This document shows positions 42,791 through 51,857 of a stretch of DNA of 60,919 bases, one piece after another. Both the position numbers and the translations under genes were made by a program. Below the pieces are notes generated by a model that saw only the letters and a program-made list of their open reading frames with translations, searched no databases and was not told the origin of the DNA. The stretch's first letter is position 1. The number at the start of each line of letters is the position of its first letter. The stretch is from Candidatus Nitrospira nitrificans (GTDB taxonomy: Bacteria; Nitrospirota; Nitrospiria; Nitrospirales; Nitrospiraceae): assembly GCF_001458775.1 (NCBI RefSeq), contig NZ_CZPZ01000032.1:169510-230428 (forward strand), given 5' to 3'.

Positions 42791-43507
42791 ATGCAAGTTC
42801 CGAAACCGGTGTCTCGGCGTGAGTTTATGCGGCTTTCCGGACTAGCGGCCGGCGCGACCGGTCTCGCCCTTTCGACGATGGGACGGGCAGCCGATCTACC
42901 GACGGGCGGACGGGATGCGGATACGGTGCTGGCTCAATTGTTCGAGGGCAACAAGCGGTTCATGGAGGGGGATCTCGCTCATCCGCGCCGGAAGCCGGAG
43001 GATTTCGTGCCACTGGCGGAGGGTCAGGCTCCCATCACCGTTATCGTTTGCTGCGCGGACTCGCGGGTTGCGCCTGAACTGATCTTCGATCAAGGCATAG
43101 GAGACCTTTTCGTGGTTCGTGTGGCCGGAAACGTCATCACCGGCGCAGGCGATTCCGTGAAGGGAAGCATCGAGTATGCGGTTGCGGAACTCGACGTACG
43201 GCTGATCCTGGTGCTGGGTCATAGCCAGTGCGGCGCGGTCAAGGCTGCCATCAAGCACATTGACGCCAAAGACACCCTGCCTGGTTCCATCGGCGGTCTT
43301 GTCGATCTGATCAGGCCGGCCGTGGCATCGGTGAAGAATAAGCAGGGCAACATACTCGATAACGCCATCAAAGCCAACGTTGAGCGGGGTGTGGAGCGGC
43401 TCACGCGTCTGGAGCCGATCCTGGCCGGTTCGGTAAAGAAGGGAACGCTGAAGGTCGTCGGCGCTGTCTATGACTTACACAGTGGCAAGGTCACGACGTT
43501 CGGGTGA
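42791..43507 (+). CDS. Tat-exported beta-carbonic anhydrase
   Basis: 238 residues. The N-terminus has a twin-arginine signal (SRREFMRLSGLAAGATGLALS), so the folded enzyme with its metal goes to the periplasm. The zinc site is visible as CCADSRVAPE (Cys and Asp-Arg pair) and GHSQCGAVKAA (His and Cys). It interconverts CO2 and bicarbonate. It follows the LysR gene by 19 bases. Most beta-carbonic anhydrases are cytoplasmic, so export is notable in an autotroph of this kind. Confidence 0.93.
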   Translation: MQVPKPVSRREFMRLSGLAAGATGLALSTMGRAADLPTGGRDADTVLAQLFEGNKRFMEGDLAHPRRKPEDFVPLAEGQAPITVIVCCADSRVAPELIFDQGIGDLFVVRVAGNVITGAGDSVKGSIEYAVAELDVRLILVLGHSQCGAVKAAIKHIDAKDTLPGSIGGLVDLIRPAVASVKNKQGNILDNAIKANVERGVERLTRLEPILAGSVKKGTLKVVGAVYDLHSGKVTTFG

Positions 43508-43722
43508 TGAGTCCGTGGGGCCTTAAGTTTAGATGCCGTAACGTGTTTGGTGCCTTATTATGGGGAAACGTGCCATGGACAATAGGTTCTATCTATGGGC
43601 TCTAAAACGTCGGTCCTCCAGTCGGAGGTTCATCTTGAAACCGTCTTAAAATGTTGGTGATCTAAAACGAATCGGTCCGAGAGGGTTCCCTCAAGTCCGT
43701 TCTCTCAAAAAGGAGATGATCT

Positions 43723-43890
43723 ATGTCTCGCAAAGTGGATGCGATTCCGAAGGGCTATGAAGGCGCAACAGAACATCCGGGATCGGCGTATCGCTCTTGG
43801 CAACATCGGGCACAGGACGCTAATCGTTTACTCGATAGAGACGCTGTGATCGGCGCGTTTGGGTTCGGTCAAATTGGGCAATTGCTGTAA
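43723..43890 (+). pseudogene. Fragment of a VOC gene with its leader
   Basis: MSRKVDAIPKGYEGAT matches the start of the intact VOC protein at 44514 (MAGKVKAIPAGYEGAT), after which the sequence diverges and stops at codon 56. The bases before both starts are also alike (GGTTCC then TCTCAA, AGGAG), so this is the remnant of a duplication with its regulatory leader. It is 791 bases upstream of the intact copy. Confidence 0.7.
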
Positions 43891-43915
43891 CTCCTGTGTG
43901 AGCGAAAGGAGCCCC

Positions 43916-44332
43916 ATGACAATTCGAGGGGGATGTCGTTGCGGGGCGGTTCGTTACGAGATTGACGGCTCGCTACGAAACGCACGATGTTGTCACTGTC
44001 CCGACTGTCGTAAGGCCTTTAGTAGCGCGTCGTCTGCATATGCCGAAGTGGATGCAGACTCGTTTTCATGGAAACTCGGCGAACACGATGTGACTCATTA
44101 TCGTTCAGTTGAAGGGTGGGGCCTAGGGTTCTGTCGAGTGTGTGGCTCGACGCTCTGTGGACTCTATAATGGGAAGCTCCATGGGGTGACTCTGGGTAGT
44201 GTAGATGGAGATCCTGGCGTTCGGATCACCATGCACATCTTTGTCGGGTCGAAGGCTCCGTGGCATGAAATTGGCGGTCATGCACCGCAGTATGCTGAAC
44301 GACCACCGAAACCGGGTCCCATTGGGGAGTAA
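43916..44332 (+). CDS. GFA/Mss4-like zinc-binding protein
   Basis: 138 residues from MTIRGGCRCGAVRYEIDG, after AAAGGAG. Zinc ligands fit the GFA fold: CRCG at the start, CCHCPDCRKAF, and CRVCGSTLC later. GFA proteins include glutathione-dependent formaldehyde-activating enzymes, but most members have no proven activity. The frame is open back to 43859 and overlaps the VOC fragment. Confidence 0.87.
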   Translation: MTIRGGCRCGAVRYEIDGSLRNARCCHCPDCRKAFSSASSAYAEVDADSFSWKLGEHDVTHYRSVEGWGLGFCRVCGSTLCGLYNGKLHGVTLGSVDGDPGVRITMHIFVGSKAPWHEIGGHAPQYAERPPKPGPIGE

Positions 44333-44513
44333 CGCCGCACAACCAGACGCAGAAGACGTGCGCCGATGGGCGAGATCGAGAGGCATCCATCACGCACACA
44401 ACCAGGCTGCCACGCTGGGCATTGTGATTGAAGTCGGTCGACTTTCGAGTTCACGTTCGGAAGAAGATACAGCAGCGCGGAGCGGTTCCGTTCTCTCAAT
44501 AAGGAGGTTATTT

Positions 44514-44996
44514 ATGGCAGGTAAGGTAAAGGCAATTCCAGCGGGCTACGAAGGCGCGACGCCATATCTCATCATCAAGGATGCCGCCCGCGCGCTGGAG
44601 TTTTATCAGAAGGCGTTCGGCGCGATGGAAGTCATGCGCATCGCAGGTCCCAATGGATCCGTGGGCCATGCGGAAATCAAGATCGGACAGGCGCTCATCA
44701 TGCTGGCGGATGAATTCCCTGAGATGAATTGCAAGAGCCCTCAATCGTTCGGGGGCTCGCCCGTAAGCATCATGGTGTACGTGCAGGACGTAGACGCGTT
44801 TGTGAAACAGGCCGTCGCGGCCGGCGCGAAGGTGATCACTCCGGTTGAGAACAAGTTCTACGGCGATCGTTCCTGCAGCTTGGAAGATCCCTTCGGACAT
44901 CACTGGCACTTCGCCACGCATGTGGAGGACGTACCTTCCGACGAGATGGCGAAACGTGCGGAAGCGTTCATGAAACAACAGGACTCTTTTTCGTGA
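44514..44996 (+). CDS. VOC (PhnB-like) family protein
   Basis: 160 residues from an ATG with AAGGAGG eight bases before it. Motifs: GYEGATPYLIIKDAARALEFYQKAF, GHAEIKIGQALIMLADEFPE, IMVYVQDVDAFVKQAVAAGAKV and EDPFGHHWHFATHVEDV. It is the closest relative of the VOC proteins at 19159 and 26523. The frame is open far upstream but the ribosome-binding site fixes this start. The substrate is unknown. Confidence 0.92.
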   Translation: MAGKVKAIPAGYEGATPYLIIKDAARALEFYQKAFGAMEVMRIAGPNGSVGHAEIKIGQALIMLADEFPEMNCKSPQSFGGSPVSIMVYVQDVDAFVKQAVAAGAKVITPVENKFYGDRSCSLEDPFGHHWHFATHVEDVPSDEMAKRAEAFMKQQDSFS

Positions 44997-45204
44997 ATGG
45001 AGCGCGACGAGGAGCGAATCTCCTTTTATCGCCTCCTCTGGGACAACGAAGGCAAGGTTGATATGAAGGAAGCAAAATAGAGTTTAGAAAACTCTTCGGA
45101 CTGCTCAGATCTGGTGCCTGGGACGTTGACGACAAGATGCCCAGAATTTGACGGCAGGTCCAAGCCCGCTGCGAAAATAGCTAGTATCGATTTGTTTCTA
45201 TCTT

Positions 45205-46068
45205 CTATTTCGCAAATTTCTTCGCGCCGACGACGCACAAGACGACAGCGGTCGTCACAGCGATCATAACGGGACTGACCTGCTCATGCAGCAGCGTAGC
45301 CGCCAATCCGAAGCCGAAGAACGGTTGGAAGAGTTGTAATTGTCCTACGGCGGCGATGCCGCCTTGCGCCAGCCCGCGATACCAGAACACAAACCCGATC
45401 AGCATGCTGAACAGCGAGACATAGACGAGGCCGATCCACGCGGGCCAGCCTATTTCCATAAAAGTAGGCGGCGCGGTGATGATCGCCGACACCAGCATGA
45501 TCGGCAACGACAACACGAGCGCCCAGGAGATCACCTGCCAGCCCCCAAGTTTGCGAGACAGTCTGGCCCCTTCCGCGTAGCCCAGCCCGCAGACGACAAT
45601 CGCTGTCAGCATTAGGGAATCTCCGACCGGCGAGGCTGAAAAGTCTTGCGTCATCATGAAGCCGGCTACAAGTGCGCTGCCCAGGCACGAGAACAGCCAA
45701 AAGGCCGGGCGTGGACGCTCACCACCGCGCAGCACACCGAAGATCGCCGTTGCGAGCGGCAAGAGACCGATGAAGACAATGGAATGAGCGGAGGTGATAT
45801 GTGTGAGCGCCAGCGCCGACAGCAGAGGAAAGCCCACCACGACACCGAACGCCACGATGCCCAGCGAGCGCAGGTCGCTGCGCGCAGGACGCTTTTCGCG
45901 GAACGTCATCAGGAGCGCAATTCCCAACAGCCCGGCGATGGCCGCCCGCGCGACGGTCAGGAAGACAGGATCGAAATCCATCACCGCTACCCGCGTGGCC
46001 GGTAGCGAACCGCTGAAAATCAATACGCCAAGAAACCCGTTGACCCAGCCGCTCACCGTTTTGTCCAT
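45205..46068 (-). CDS. EamA/DMT-family exporter
   Basis: 287 residues with about ten membrane helices in two EamA repeats: FLGVLIFSGSLPATRVAVMDFDPVFLTVARAAIAG and the second half beginning SLMLTAIVVCGLGYAEGARL. These transporters export amino acids, purines or other metabolites. It is divergent from a MocR regulator, 107 bases between starts, so that regulator probably controls it. Confidence 0.9.
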   Translation of the reverse strand: MDKTVSGWVNGFLGVLIFSGSLPATRVAVMDFDPVFLTVARAAIAGLLGIALLMTFREKRPARSDLRSLGIVAFGVVVGFPLLSALALTHITSAHSIVFIGLLPLATAIFGVLRGGERPRPAFWLFSCLGSALVAGFMMTQDFSASPVGDSLMLTAIVVCGLGYAEGARLSRKLGGWQVISWALVLSLPIMLVSAIITAPPTFMEIGWPAWIGLVYVSLFSMLIGFVFWYRGLAQGGIAAVGQLQLFQPFFGFGLAATLLHEQVSPVMIAVTTAVVLCVVGAKKFAK

Positions 46069-46175
46069 CCATGGCCCCCGTTCGTGTTCGTGTTGTATAG
46101 GACCGAAGGCATGGCGGTTCCAGAGACGGTCGGATACAATTCCGCAAAACTGTCATGGCGATCGGAGCAGTACGG

Positions 46176-47585
46176 ATGGAGAGTCAAACGATAAGGAATG
46201 AGGATGGCGTCACGTTGATCGGCCACGTCATGGCGATCATCAGGCAGAGAATAGCCCGGCGCACCTTGACACCTGGAGCACAGTTGCCGTCAGTCCGCGC
46301 CTTCGCCAAGACCATGCAGGTTTCGAAATCCACGATCGTCGAAGCCTATGAGCGTCTTGCGGCGGAAGGCGTGATCCGCTCCCGTCCGGGCTCGGGGTTC
46401 TATGTCGTGGCGCCGCTCGCTCCACTGTCGTTGGCGGAGATCGGCCCTCAACTCGACCGCGCGGTCGACCCGCTCTGGATCTCGCGCCAGTCGTTGGAAG
46501 CCGGCCATAACATTCTGAAACCCGGTTGTGGGTGGCTGCCGGCATCATGGATGCCTGAGACAGCCTTGCGCCGTGCGCTCCGGACGTTGGCGCGTTCGGA
46601 TGGCGCCACACTCACCGATTATGGAACGCCGCTCGGATTGCCGCCCCTGCGCCGGCTCCTCGCCCGACGTATGGGTGAGCACGGCATAGAAGTGTCCCCC
46701 GAACACATCATGCTGACGGAATCCGGCACACAGGCGATCGATCTTTTGTGCCGCTTTCTGCTCCAACCTGGCGATACGGTGCTGGTGGACGATCCCTGCT
46801 ACTTCAACTTTCATGCGTTGCTGCGCGTTCATAGGGCCAAGGTTATCGGCGTCCCCTATACACCGTCCGGACCGGACATCGATCTCTTTGCGCAGGCGTT
46901 AGCCGAACATCGGCCGCGCCTGTACATCACGAATTCCGCCCTTCACAATCCGACCGGCGCGATCCTCTCCCCCGTCGTCGCGCACCGATTGCTGAAGATC
47001 GCAGATCAATCTGGATTGACCATTATCGAGGACGACATTTTTACCGATTTTGAACACAGGCCTGCCCCAAGGTTGGCTGCCTTTGACGGTCTCAAGCGGG
47101 TCGTCCATATCGGGAGTTTTTCCAAATCGCTTTCGGCGTCGGTGCGTTGCGGCTTCATCGCGGCTCCGCGCGATTGGATCGAAGGATTGACGGACCTCAA
47201 GATCGCCACGTCCTTCGGCAGCGGACGGTGTTCAGCCGAGCTGGTGCTGGCGCTTCTGAAGGACGGCAGCTATCGGAAGCACATGGATGCGGTTCGCGCG
47301 CGGCTTTCACGCGCCATGAGCAAAACCATCGCCCGCCTGAAGGCGATCGGCATCACGCCATGGATAGAGCAGCAGGCAGGCATGTTTCTCTGGTGCAGCC
47401 TCCCGAAGGGCGTCGATGCGGCGGATATTGCCCGCAGCGCCTTAACGGCTGGCGTTGTTTTGGCTCCCGGCAACGCATTCAGCCTCTCTCGAACGGCCAA
47501 CGGCTTCGTACGTTTCAATGTAGCCCAGTCGGACGACGAGCGAATTTTCAAGGTGCTGAAAGCGGCATTAACCAAGAGTGGGTAA
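46176..47585 (+). CDS. MocR/PdxR-type regulator (GntR winged helix fused to aminotransferase)
   Basis: About 469 residues from MESQTIRNEDG. The GntR helix-turn-helix (about 16-77) is VMAIIRQRIARRTLTPGAQLPSVRAFAKTMQVSKSTIVEAYERLAAEGVIRSRPGSGFYV. The aminotransferase class I domain has PLRRLLARRMGEHG, DEP-like region LVDDPCYFNF, NPTG and the PLP-Lys in GSFSKSLSASVR. MocR proteins sense PLP or an amino-acid derivative. The divergent DMT exporter is the probable target. Confidence 0.93.
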   Translation: MESQTIRNEDGVTLIGHVMAIIRQRIARRTLTPGAQLPSVRAFAKTMQVSKSTIVEAYERLAAEGVIRSRPGSGFYVVAPLAPLSLAEIGPQLDRAVDPLWISRQSLEAGHNILKPGCGWLPASWMPETALRRALRTLARSDGATLTDYGTPLGLPPLRRLLARRMGEHGIEVSPEHIMLTESGTQAIDLLCRFLLQPGDTVLVDDPCYFNFHALLRVHRAKVIGVPYTPSGPDIDLFAQALAEHRPRLYITNSALHNPTGAILSPVVAHRLLKIADQSGLTIIEDDIFTDFEHRPAPRLAAFDGLKRVVHIGSFSKSLSASVRCGFIAAPRDWIEGLTDLKIATSFGSGRCSAELVLALLKDGSYRKHMDAVRARLSRAMSKTIARLKAIGITPWIEQQAGMFLWCSLPKGVDAADIARSALTAGVVLAPGNAFSLSRTANGFVRFNVAQSDDERIFKVLKAALTKSG

Positions 47586-47879
47586 ATCGGGAATTTCGGG
47601 AAGATGTGTCATCGGCTTGGGTGGCAGAAAAGCTGACGGGCAAACGAAGTCGATTGCATCTCGATCTCTATACGAACGACCGGGAGTATGATAGTGGAGC
47701 CGTTGATCAAGATCGGAGCGACTCGGTGTTCATGGCGATATCGTCCAGGTGACGATTTCGTGGTGTCAGCAGACCCCGATGGCAACCTCATCTGTGTGGT
47801 TCAGACCTAGGTTTCGACTCGGGTCGTCATGTCCGAAAACGGCGAGCAGGCCCTCGAAGGCGATAGTTATAATCTTCCC

Positions 47880-49325
47880 ATGACGCTCGATCCCACCACT
47901 TGCTATCGCGCGCTTCGATCGCGCGATGCTCGCTTCGACGGACGCTTCTTTGTCGCGGTCTCGTCGACACGCATCTATTGCCGCCCGGTCTGCACAGTGA
48001 AACCGCCCAGGCTTGAGAACTGCCGTTTCTATCCGAGCGCCGCTGCGGCCGAAGTCGCCGGCTACCGGCCTTGTCTGCGTTGCCGTCCCGAGCTCGCGCC
48101 GGGCAATGCGAGTGTGGATGCGACCACGCGCTTGGCACAGGCCGCCGCGGGCCTGATCGAAGATCGCGCGCTCGATTGTGATGGATTGGGAAGCGTTGCA
48201 TCGAGCCTGGGCATCACCGACCGACATTTGCGCCGGACATTCGCCGCCGAGTTCGGTGTCTCGCCCGTCGAGTTCGCTCAGACGCAGCGCCTGCTGCTCG
48301 CCAAACGCCTGCTCACCGATACCAATTTGCCGGTCACCGAAGTCGCGTTTGCGAGCGGTTTTGGAAGTCTGCGACGCTTCAACACGCTCTTCAGGCAACG
48401 CTATCGCTTGCAGCCTGGACAGTTGCGCCGGCGCGCGAATGATAAGGCGATGCCGGTCGCCGATGCCCTGCGCTTCGATCTCAGTTTCCGTCCGCCCTAC
48501 GATTGGCCGGCGATGAGGGCGTTTCTCAGCGCGCGGGCGATAGCCGGTGTCGAGATGTTCGATCGCTTTTGTTACCGCCGCACGGTGCGTGTGACATCGG
48601 AGGGCAAGGACCATCTGGGATGGATCGAGATCGGATTGTCGCCGACAAAACAGGCGCTCCATGTCGTTGCCTCTTCACCGCTCGCGCTGGTTCTACCTCC
48701 TCTGCTTGGACGTATCAAGACGCTTATGGATCTCTCTTGCAATCCGATCGAGGTAGCGAAGGTGTTGGGCGAGTTGGCGCAGCGTCGTCCCGGCATGCGT
48801 GTTCCCGGCGCGTTCGACGGATTCGAAGTCGCGGTACGCGCGATTATTGGGCAACAAGTCACAGTAGCTGGGGCACGGACCATTGCGGGTCGCTTCGCTG
48901 CCGCGTTGGGGGATCCGATCGAGACGCCGTTTGAGGCTCTGACGACGGTATTTCCCTCCGCGGCGCGCGTGGCCGGAGTGGCGGTCGACCTCATCGCGCG
49001 ACTGGGCATGCCGGCGGCGCGCGCACGCACGGTGGTCGCGCTTGCGCGCGCCGTAGCGGACGGCGACCTGATCCTGACGCCTCACACGGATCTCGATGCG
49101 ACATTAGAGCGGCTGCGCTTGCTGCCCGGAGTAGGGGAGTGGACGGCGCAGTATATCGCCATGCGGGCGCTTGCATGGCCGGATGCATTTCCCCATACCG
49201 ATCTCGGCGTCATGAAGGCGCTGAAGGAGAACGATGCACGTCGCGTGCTCGAAGTCGGTGAAGCCTGGCGGCCGTGGCGCGCGTATGCCGTGATGCAGCT
49301 CTGGCATTCACTGACCAAGGAGTGA
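47880..49325 (+). CDS. Ada-AlkA fusion: methyl-phosphotriester sensor with 3-methyladenine DNA glycosylase
   Basis: 481 residues from MTLDPTTCYRALRSRDARF. The N-terminal Ada domain has the zinc Cys residues (IYCRPVCTVKPPR, YRPCLRCRPE) including the methyl-accepting Cys. An AraC-type helix-turn-helix follows (about 85-185: LGITDRHLRRTFAAEFGVSP). The C-terminal AlkA glycosylase (about 200-480) has the helix-hairpin-helix LRLLPGVGEWTAQYIAMRALAWPDAFPHTDLGV with the catalytic Asp. It both induces and performs alkylation repair. An upstream Met at 47829 is possible. The Ogt gene follows by two bases. Confidence 0.94.
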   Translation: MTLDPTTCYRALRSRDARFDGRFFVAVSSTRIYCRPVCTVKPPRLENCRFYPSAAAAEVAGYRPCLRCRPELAPGNASVDATTRLAQAAAGLIEDRALDCDGLGSVASSLGITDRHLRRTFAAEFGVSPVEFAQTQRLLLAKRLLTDTNLPVTEVAFASGFGSLRRFNTLFRQRYRLQPGQLRRRANDKAMPVADALRFDLSFRPPYDWPAMRAFLSARAIAGVEMFDRFCYRRTVRVTSEGKDHLGWIEIGLSPTKQALHVVASSPLALVLPPLLGRIKTLMDLSCNPIEVAKVLGELAQRRPGMRVPGAFDGFEVAVRAIIGQQVTVAGARTIAGRFAAALGDPIETPFEALTTVFPSAARVAGVAVDLIARLGMPAARARTVVALARAVADGDLILTPHTDLDATLERLRLLPGVGEWTAQYIAMRALAWPDAFPHTDLGVMKALKENDARRVLEVGEAWRPWRAYAVMQLWHSLTKE

Positions 49326-49327
49326 TC

Positions 49328-49813
49328 ATGTTGTACTACGACTACTATCAAAGCCCCCGTGGACGCATATTGCTGGTTGCGGATGACCACGCGTTGACGG
49401 GCGTCTATTTTACCGGGCAGAAGTATCACCCCCGCATCGACGAGACATGGAAACGAACCGATCAGCATGCACCGCTCCGCCAGGCCAAGCACGAACTGTC
49501 GGAATATTTCGACGGCAAGCGGACGCGGTTTACGGTCAAACTCGCGCCGCAAGGCACACCATTTCAGCGCGCGGTCTGGAAGGCGATTGTGGGTGTCCGG
49601 TTCGGTCACACCATCGCGTATGCCGAACTGGCACAGCGCGCAGGTTATCCCGGTAGCGCGCGAGCGGCCGGCGCAGCCACCGGCCGCAACCCGATCGGTA
49701 TCATTGTGCCCTGCCACCGCATCGTCGGCTCGAACGGTTCGCTTACCGGCTACGCCGGGGGCTTGTCGAAAAAGCGCGCCCTTCTGGCGTTGGAAGGGCG
49801 CGCCTCGAGTTAG
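49328..49813 (+). CDS. ogt: Methylated-DNA-protein cysteine methyltransferase (Ogt/Ada-C type)
   Basis: 161 residues. The active-site segment IGIIVPCHRIVGSNGSLTGYAGG holds the methyl-accepting Cys, and GTPFQRAVWKAIVGVRFGHTIAYAELAQRAGYP is the DNA-binding helix-turn-helix. It directly removes methyl groups from O6-methylguanine. It starts two bases after the Ada-AlkA gene, so the two make a repair operon. The same frame is open 18 codons upstream but overlaps that gene. Confidence 0.95.
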   Translation: MLYYDYYQSPRGRILLVADDHALTGVYFTGQKYHPRIDETWKRTDQHAPLRQAKHELSEYFDGKRTRFTVKLAPQGTPFQRAVWKAIVGVRFGHTIAYAELAQRAGYPGSARAAGAATGRNPIGIIVPCHRIVGSNGSLTGYAGGLSKKRALLALEGRASS

Positions 49814-50114
49814 TCCCAGCCACGGCCGGCGCCTGACGGAGCTGTGCATCGTTCTGCAGGTGTGTGTTGGCGATGCAGAGCCGATCCTAAGTCCCTGCCT
49901 TGGAACACAAGGCTGGCTTCGTTCATGGGTTTGCATTGCTCTGGGTGACTTTCTCCAATATGAAACCAAGGCTTGGGAGGGCATGGTTCTCGACGTGGTA
50001 TTTGACACGGGACCTCTCACTGACGATAGTGTCCATGGCTTAGGTTCGAAAAGAGACAAGGGACTACCCCTATGTCCCCTTGCAGCTCACTTCATACATC
50101 AGTGGAGTCGGACT
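49814..50114. other. Intergenic stretch with no gene seen
   Basis: The frame of the next gene is open across this stretch but reads as a shadow of the ogt gene upstream. I see no ribosome-binding site, hairpin or repeat that would support a feature here. Confidence 0.35.
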
Positions 50115-50543
50115 ATGCCGCTTACTCAACAGAAGCCCGCAGCTACTGTCTCGACGTTTCTCATGTTCCAAGAAGGCAACGCGCAGGAAGCGATGGCCCT
50201 CTACGAATCCGTTTTTCCAAGCGCGCGCATCGAACGGATTGAACGGTACGGGCCGGGGGAGCCGGGCACTGAAGGCACCGTGAAGGTGGCGCATTTCGAC
50301 CTGAACGGTCATCGACTGGTCTTCAGCGACAGCTACGTGAAGCACGAGTTCACGTTCACGCCGTCGATCTCGCTGTTCGTCGACTTCACATCTGCCGAGG
50401 AACTGGATTCGACGTTCGCCAAACTCGCCGATGGGGGGAAGGTCTTCATGCCGCCGGACAACTACGGCTTCAGTCGGCGCTTCAGCTGGTGCAGTGACCG
50501 GTTTGGCGTGTCCTGGCAATTGAATTTTCCAGAAAAGTCCTAG
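50115..50543 (+). CDS. VOC family protein (PhnB/3-dmu-9-3-mt type)
   Basis: 142 residues from MPLTQQKPAATVSTFLMFQEGNAQEAMALYESVF. Later motifs: KVAHFDLNGHRLVFSDS, SISLFVDFTSAEELDSTFAKLADGGK and RRFSWCSDRFGVSWQLNF. It is of the same group as the VOC gene at 25552. Nothing in the sequence shows the substrate. Confidence 0.87.
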   Translation: MPLTQQKPAATVSTFLMFQEGNAQEAMALYESVFPSARIERIERYGPGEPGTEGTVKVAHFDLNGHRLVFSDSYVKHEFTFTPSISLFVDFTSAEELDSTFAKLADGGKVFMPPDNYGFSRRFSWCSDRFGVSWQLNFPEKS

Positions 50544-50699
50544 GAGACGACTCGACCAGCAGTCATTCCTCGATGCCGGTCCAACAGAACCGCTTCTCTC
50601 CCTCTGTGAGGTTCGCTAGCATGGACGTCTGTCTCAGTACAGGGCAAAAACTTGGAAAAGTTCCTAGATGATGTGAAGTCAAGTCAGCAAGGAGGAAAG

Positions 50700-51233
50700 A
50701 TGCAAACCAACTCGTCCTACTCAGATCAAGACGGTCGAGCTTTCCCACAAGGTTTCCGGGTATTACTCATCGTGCTCTTTCTTGTTTTTGCCGGCGTTGT
50801 AAACGGGAGCGCCGAGGACAAAGTGGCTACCAACAAGCAACCCCTGTCATTTGGGAAGGATCAAACCATCATCGATCTCAATAAGGTGGTCTGGGAACCG
50901 CTCACGGGCGAGGGCATCCCGCCTGGTCCTGAGATCGGAACGTTGCGTGGGAGTCTGGCAGCCGGAGGCGGGGAAGTGGTCGTGCGACTGCCGGCCAACT
51001 ATACGTTTCCCAACCACAGTCATATCAGCGACGAACTCATTGTTTGGATCAAGGGCGACTTCACCTATATCGCTGAAGACGGCACGGCGGCGGATCTCAG
51101 TGGACAGACTTTCATTAGTCTTCCTGGGGGTGTGCCGCACGCTGTGAAGTGCGGCAAGGAGCCATGTGTCTTTTACTTGCGCTATTCACGGCCGTTTGAT
51201 TACCACATTCATCCCGCGCCGAGTAAAAAATAG
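50700..51233 (+). CDS. Exported cupin-domain protein
   Basis: 177 residues from MQTNSSYSDQDG after AAGGAGGAAAG. A signal or anchor (FRVLLIVLFLVFAGVVNGSAED, about 19-40) precedes a single cupin domain. Motif 1 is PNHSHISDELIVWIKGDF with His, His and Glu metal ligands; motif 2 is LPGGVPHAVKCG. Such proteins bind a metal and act as small oxygenases or sensors, or are inactive. It seems to be on its own transcription unit. Confidence 0.85.
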   Translation: MQTNSSYSDQDGRAFPQGFRVLLIVLFLVFAGVVNGSAEDKVATNKQPLSFGKDQTIIDLNKVVWEPLTGEGIPPGPEIGTLRGSLAAGGGEVVVRLPANYTFPNHSHISDELIVWIKGDFTYIAEDGTAADLSGQTFISLPGGVPHAVKCGKEPCVFYLRYSRPFDYHIHPAPSKK

Positions 51234-51301
51234 CCGGCGCTTCACAGAGTTGGATTGCGACGCAAGCACTCAGGTCCCCAAAGGTCGGAACTGCCTTCAC
51301 T

Positions 51302-51853
51302 ATGACTATGCCGCGTGAAATCAAAACTGATCGACTGCGGCTTCGTCGCTGGATTCCGGCCGACCTGGCGCCGTTCGCGGCCCTCAATGCCGATCCGAGG
51401 GTCACCGAATATCTGCCGAAACCACTCTCACAAGCGGAAAGCGACGCCTTTGTTGCGCGCATAGAGGCCCATTTCGACGAGCATGGCTTCGGTCTTTGGG
51501 CCGTGGAAATTCGTCGGACCGCATCCTTCGCGGGGTTCATCGGTCTCTTGGTGCCGCATTTCCAATCCCACTTCACCCCCTGTGTGGAGATTGGATGGCG
51601 CTTCGGCACGGAGCATTGGGGGCAGGGGTACGCTACGGAGGGAGCTCGAGCCGTGCTTGCGTTCGGCTTCGAGGTCCTCGGGCTTACGGAGGTCGTATCG
51701 TTCACGGTGCCGGAAAATGTGCGCTCGCGTCGCGTGATGGAACGGATCGGGATGGCCCACAAGGCGTCGGACGATTTTGACCACCCGTTGCTGCCGGATG
51801 GGCATCCGCTTCGGCGCCATGTCCTCTATAGATTGTTCGCGAGGAAGAAATAG
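51302..51853 (+). CDS. GNAT acetyltransferase (RimJ/RimL-like)
   Basis: 183 residues: IKTDRLRLRRWIPADLAPFAAL, GFIGLLVPHFQSHFTPCVEIGWRFGTEHWGQGYATEGARAVLAFGF (the acetyl-CoA loop is GQGYATEG), and VPENVRSRRVMERIGM. RimJ/RimL-type enzymes acetylate protein N-termini or small amines. The start has no clear ribosome-binding site. The second GNAT follows four bases after this stop. Confidence 0.92.
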   Translation: MTMPREIKTDRLRLRRWIPADLAPFAALNADPRVTEYLPKPLSQAESDAFVARIEAHFDEHGFGLWAVEIRRTASFAGFIGLLVPHFQSHFTPCVEIGWRFGTEHWGQGYATEGARAVLAFGFEVLGLTEVVSFTVPENVRSRRVMERIGMAHKASDDFDHPLLPDGHPLRRHVLYRLFARKK

Positions 51854-51857
51854 CCAC

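Noticed and set aside
43590-43650. CCTCC-agtc-GGAGG hairpin after the carbonic anhydrase gene
   Set aside because: The five-base stem without a T tract is too weak to call a terminator.
49082-50059. 325-residue minus-strand open frame
   Set aside because: It overlaps the Ada-AlkA and ogt genes on the other strand and shows no family resemblance or ribosome-binding site.
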